Part shown: positions 5,198-6,935 of the stretch, piece after piece
How the letters are laid out: the number at the start of each line of letters is the position of its first letter
Numbering within the stretch: position 1 is the first letter of the stretch
Source of the DNA: Acidobacteriaceae bacterium
Lineage (GTDB): Bacteria > Acidobacteriota > Terriglobia > Terriglobales > Acidobacteriaceae
NCBI GenBank assembly: GCA_027306745.1
Contig: DAHUZD010000078.1
Span: 1 to 6,935, forward strand
Reading direction: 5' to 3'
DNA: 6,935 bases
Program-made: the position numbers and the translations under genes
The notes under the pieces: model-generated
What the model saw: the letters and a program-made list of their open reading frames with translations, nothing else
What the model was told of the DNA's origin: nothing
Databases searched by the model: none

Positions 5198-6139
5198 TTA
5201 CTTAGTGGTTGCGGGCAGCACGTTGATCGTGTGCAGCCACTCTCTGGCCAACGCAGGCCAGTGCGTAATCGGCAGCGCCGTAGGCCGCAGCCCATAGCCG
5301 TGCCCGCCCTGCGCATACAGGTGCATCTCCGCGGGAACACCGGCATTTTTTAGCTCCATAAAATAGACAATGGAGTTTTCCACGTGCACCGGATCATCCT
5401 CCGCCTGCACCAAAAACGCGGGCGGCGTCTGCGCATTGACTTGAATGAAGGAGTTGGGTTCAAAGCCCTTCTCGGCCAAGGCGATGTAGCCCGGATAAAT
5501 GATGATGGCAAAGTCAGGCCGGCATGAGAGGGTATCGGCGTCGTCGACCGGAGCATACATGCGGTTGGCGTAGAGCGTGCTGATCGCCGCGGCCAAGTGA
5601 CCTCCGGCAGAAAAGCCCAGCACGCCGGTGCGTTTGGGATCGATGTGCCAATCGGCAGCATGTTCCCGCACCAAACCGACGGCGCGCTGCGCATCCTGCA
5701 ACGCGGCGCTCGACGAGGGGTACGGCCCGGAGTCAGGCACACGATACTTCAGCAGCGCGCAGGTGATGCCAGCCTGATTCAGCCACTGGCAGACTTCCGT
5801 GCCTTCCAAGTCAATGGCCAAAATGTGATAGCCGCCGCCGGGAAAGACCACCACGGCCACTCCGGTGTTGTTGCCCTGCGGCGGATAAATGGTCAGCGTC
5901 GGATTCGTGACGTTGCCCCAGCGCAAAATGGGCCGGCCAGCAATCAAGGCGTCCTTGGGCGTGGTCAGGTCACCTTCCGGGCCGGGCGCCGGCTTGGCAT
6001 CGGGCACGCCGTTGGGCCACAAGCGCAGCGTCAACAGGCCCGGAGCCGGCGGCCAGGCATAGGGCTGGGCCGCATTCTGCGCACCTGCACAGGCGGACAG
6101 GCCCATCCACACCGCAAACAATCCTGCAATCTTCTTCAC
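5198..6139 (-). CDS. Exported alpha/beta-hydrolase (carbohydrate-esterase/BD-FAE type)
   Basis: 313 aa from a GTG at 6139, which has GAGGGGG six bases before it; in-frame ATGs upstream (6181, 6253) lack a good ribosome binding site and would bury the signal peptide. The export signal is VKKIAGLFAVWMGLSAC: LSAC17 fits a lipobox, while AGA|Q at 20/21 fits signal peptidase I. The hydrolase fold shows the oxyanion segment VVVFPGGGYH (97-105), the nucleophile elbow GFSAGG with Ser177, a likely acid Asp249 in EDDPVHVENS, and His280 in GGHGYG. This set matches the BD-FAE/xylan-esterase-like group, which deacylates plant polysaccharides or related esters outside the cytoplasm. The actual substrate is unknown. 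It is transcribed away from the PA2779-like gene, with a 184-base gap, and converges on the small lipoprotein gene. Confidence 0.88.
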   Translation of the reverse strand: MKKIAGLFAVWMGLSACAGAQNAAQPYAWPPAPGLLTLRLWPNGVPDAKPAPGPEGDLTTPKDALIAGRPILRWGNVTNPTLTIYPPQGNNTGVAVVVFPGGGYHILAIDLEGTEVCQWLNQAGITCALLKYRVPDSGPYPSSSAALQDAQRAVGLVREHAADWHIDPKRTGVLGFSAGGHLAAAISTLYANRMYAPVDDADTLSCRPDFAIIIYPGYIALAEKGFEPNSFIQVNAQTPPAFLVQAEDDPVHVENSIVYFMELKNAGVPAEMHLYAQGGHGYGLRPTALPITHWPALAREWLHTINVLPATTK

Positions 6140-6245
6140 AAACGCCCCCTCAAAACTCCAGATTCGCTGCCGTCTCATCATTCCACCACCGCAGTATGCT
6201 GCGCAAGCCAGGGCCACACAGGCCGAATTAGGTTCGGGCCTGCAA

Positions 6246-6274
6246 TTGACCACCCCGTTACCGGTTCGTAAACT
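6246..6274 (+). promoter_or_regulatory. Candidate sigma70 promoter for the PA2779-like / C39 unit
   Basis: TTGACC (6246-6251, five of six) and TAAACT (6269-6274, four of six) are spaced 17 bases apart. They give a leader of about 40 bases before the ATG at 6324, in a gap that also serves the divergent hydrolase. Confidence 0.5.
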
Positions 6275-6323
6275 TAGAAAAGTGCAGTTTTATCCCCCAC
6301 TCGGTTTTTTGGAGGTTGTTGCC

Positions 6324-6728
6324 ATGAAGAAATTTCTTAAACGAGAGCTTTCCCTGGGTCTGGCGCTGGTGGCTGGCCTTTGCGCATTGACTCCACACAG
6401 CGCATGGGCTGAGAGCCATGTAGTTTCCCCGGCGCAGATGCAGCAAGACCTGAGCGCCGCAGCCGCCGCGCGCCAAAAGAATGAAGCCGCCGTGCGCAGC
6501 TTTCTGACCACGCCGCAGGCCGAGCGCGCCATGCAGATGGCTGGCGTTCAGCCGCAGCAGGCCAGCAACGCCGTCAGCCAGTTAAGCGACAGTGAGCTGG
6601 CGCAGTTGGCCAGCCGCACCCAGACTGCGCAGAAAGACTTTGCCGCAGGCAGACTCTCTGACCACGATCTGCTGATCATCGCCGTGGTGATTCTCGGCCT
6701 GCTTCTGCTGGTTGCGCTCGTCCACTAA
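6324..6728 (+). CDS. PA2779-family exported, membrane-anchored small protein
   Basis: 134 aa from the ATG at 6324, with a perfect GGAGG eight bases upstream. The frame is open earlier, but that stretch covers the promoter. Residues 1-29 are a signal peptide (KKFLKR, LSLGLALVAGLCAL, cleavage AWA|E). The mature region is helical and Ala/Gln-rich: SPAQMQQDLSAAAAARQ, AVRSFLTTPQAERAMQMAGVQPQQASNAVSQLSDSELAQLASR. A C-terminal helix LLIIAVVILGLLLLVALV (116-133) ends the protein. The 'AxxRxFLxxPxVxxxLxxxGVxPxxAxxRVxxLsdxElxxLA' plan and the terminal helix are those of the uncharacterised PA2779 family. The neighbour seven bases downstream is a C39-like peptidase, the usual partner (PA2778 type), which supports the assignment. 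No biochemical function is established for either, to my knowledge. Confidence 0.85.
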   Translation: MKKFLKRELSLGLALVAGLCALTPHSAWAESHVVSPAQMQQDLSAAAAARQKNEAAVRSFLTTPQAERAMQMAGVQPQQASNAVSQLSDSELAQLASRTQTAQKDFAAGRLSDHDLLIIAVVILGLLLLVALVH

Positions 6729-6735
6729 GCCCGAC

Positions 6736-6935
6736 ATGCACGCACGCGCTTGGGCAATTGCGGCCATGCTGGCTGCGGGAACTGCATCTGCGCAGACCGC
6801 CGCAACCGCTGCCATTGCCCTGCGCACGCCCTACATTCAACAAAGCCGGGAGGGATGCGGCTCCGCATCCATTGCCATGGTGATGCAGTACTGGGATGCT
6901 CAGCTTCATCAGCCCATCGCCGCAAACGCCAAAGT
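6736..6935 (+). CDS. C39-like (PA2778-type) cysteine peptidase, N-terminal part
   Basis: The first 66 codons are visible and the gene runs past the window end. The ATG at 6736 follows the previous stop by seven bases with no clear Shine-Dalgarno, so translation may be coupled to the upstream gene. Residues 1-19 are a short signal peptide (HARAWAIAAMLAAG, ASA|Q). Then comes ALRTPYIQQSREGCGSASIAMVMQYWD, the papain-like C39 signature: Gln35/36 for the oxyanion hole, catalytic Cys41 in GCGSAS, followed by the helix and YW. The His and Asp of the catalytic site would lie beyond the window. C39 peptidases in transporters cleave double-glycine leaders; stand-alone exported members such as this have unknown substrates. 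PA2778 relatives often carry C-terminal TPRs, which cannot be checked here. Confidence 0.8.
   Translation, partial: MHARAWAIAAMLAAGTASAQTAATAAIALRTPYIQQSREGCGSASIAMVMQYWDAQLHQPIAANAK

Noticed and set aside
5597..6271. 224-codon plus-strand frame opposite the hydrolase
   Set aside because: Antisense to a gene with a complete catalytic motif set; Arg/Gly/Gln-rich translation.
6246..6323. In-frame extension upstream of the PA2779-like gene
   Set aside because: It covers the likely promoter and leader; the ATG at 6324 has a perfect GGAGG and opens a classical signal peptide.

Overview
The window looks like chromosomal DNA of an Acidobacteriota, probably a Terriglobia (subdivision 1) member. Three things point there: moderately high GC; the order rpsP - KH-domain protein - rimM; and two genes typical of that group, a membrane glycosyltransferase with a TPR tail and a secreted Ala-rich protein with an 'FIANAGD...FYSAMKNWG' domain. 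This taxonomic guess rests on remembered family patterns, not on a search.

Layout. (1) 1-1827 (+) is the 3' part of a polytopic GT39/PMT-like glycosyltransferase with two C-terminal TPR repeats. (2) 1938-2969 (+) encodes an exported protein with a degenerate Ala/Asn peptide repeat, an uncharacterised middle domain, one C-terminal membrane helix and a polyproline tail. A strong hairpin follows it. (3) 3114-4668 (+) is a translation block: rpsP (S16), khpA (KH RNA-binding protein) and rimM (16S maturation factor). A strong terminator-like hairpin follows rpsP, and khpA has its own good promoter, so S16 and khpA-rimM are probably separate transcription units. The usual downstream partners trmD and rplS are not here. 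(4) 4621-5184 holds an XRE-family regulator (-) divergent from a 42-aa lipoprotein-like gene (+). A perfect 7+4+7 palindrome lies between their starts. (5) 5198-6139 (-) is a secreted alpha/beta-hydrolase (esterase type). (6) 6324-6935 (+) is the start of a two-gene exported unit: a PA2779-like small membrane-anchored protein, then a C39-like cysteine peptidase cut off by the window end.

How they work together. S16, KhpA and RimM serve 30S assembly and RNA handling. The flanking genes are mostly envelope or secreted functions. The XRE/small-lipoprotein pair looks like a small self-contained regulatory module lodged where trmD-rplS would be expected. The PA2779/C39 pair is a recurrent but functionally undescribed couple. 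No transposase, CRISPR array, tRNA or rRNA was seen.
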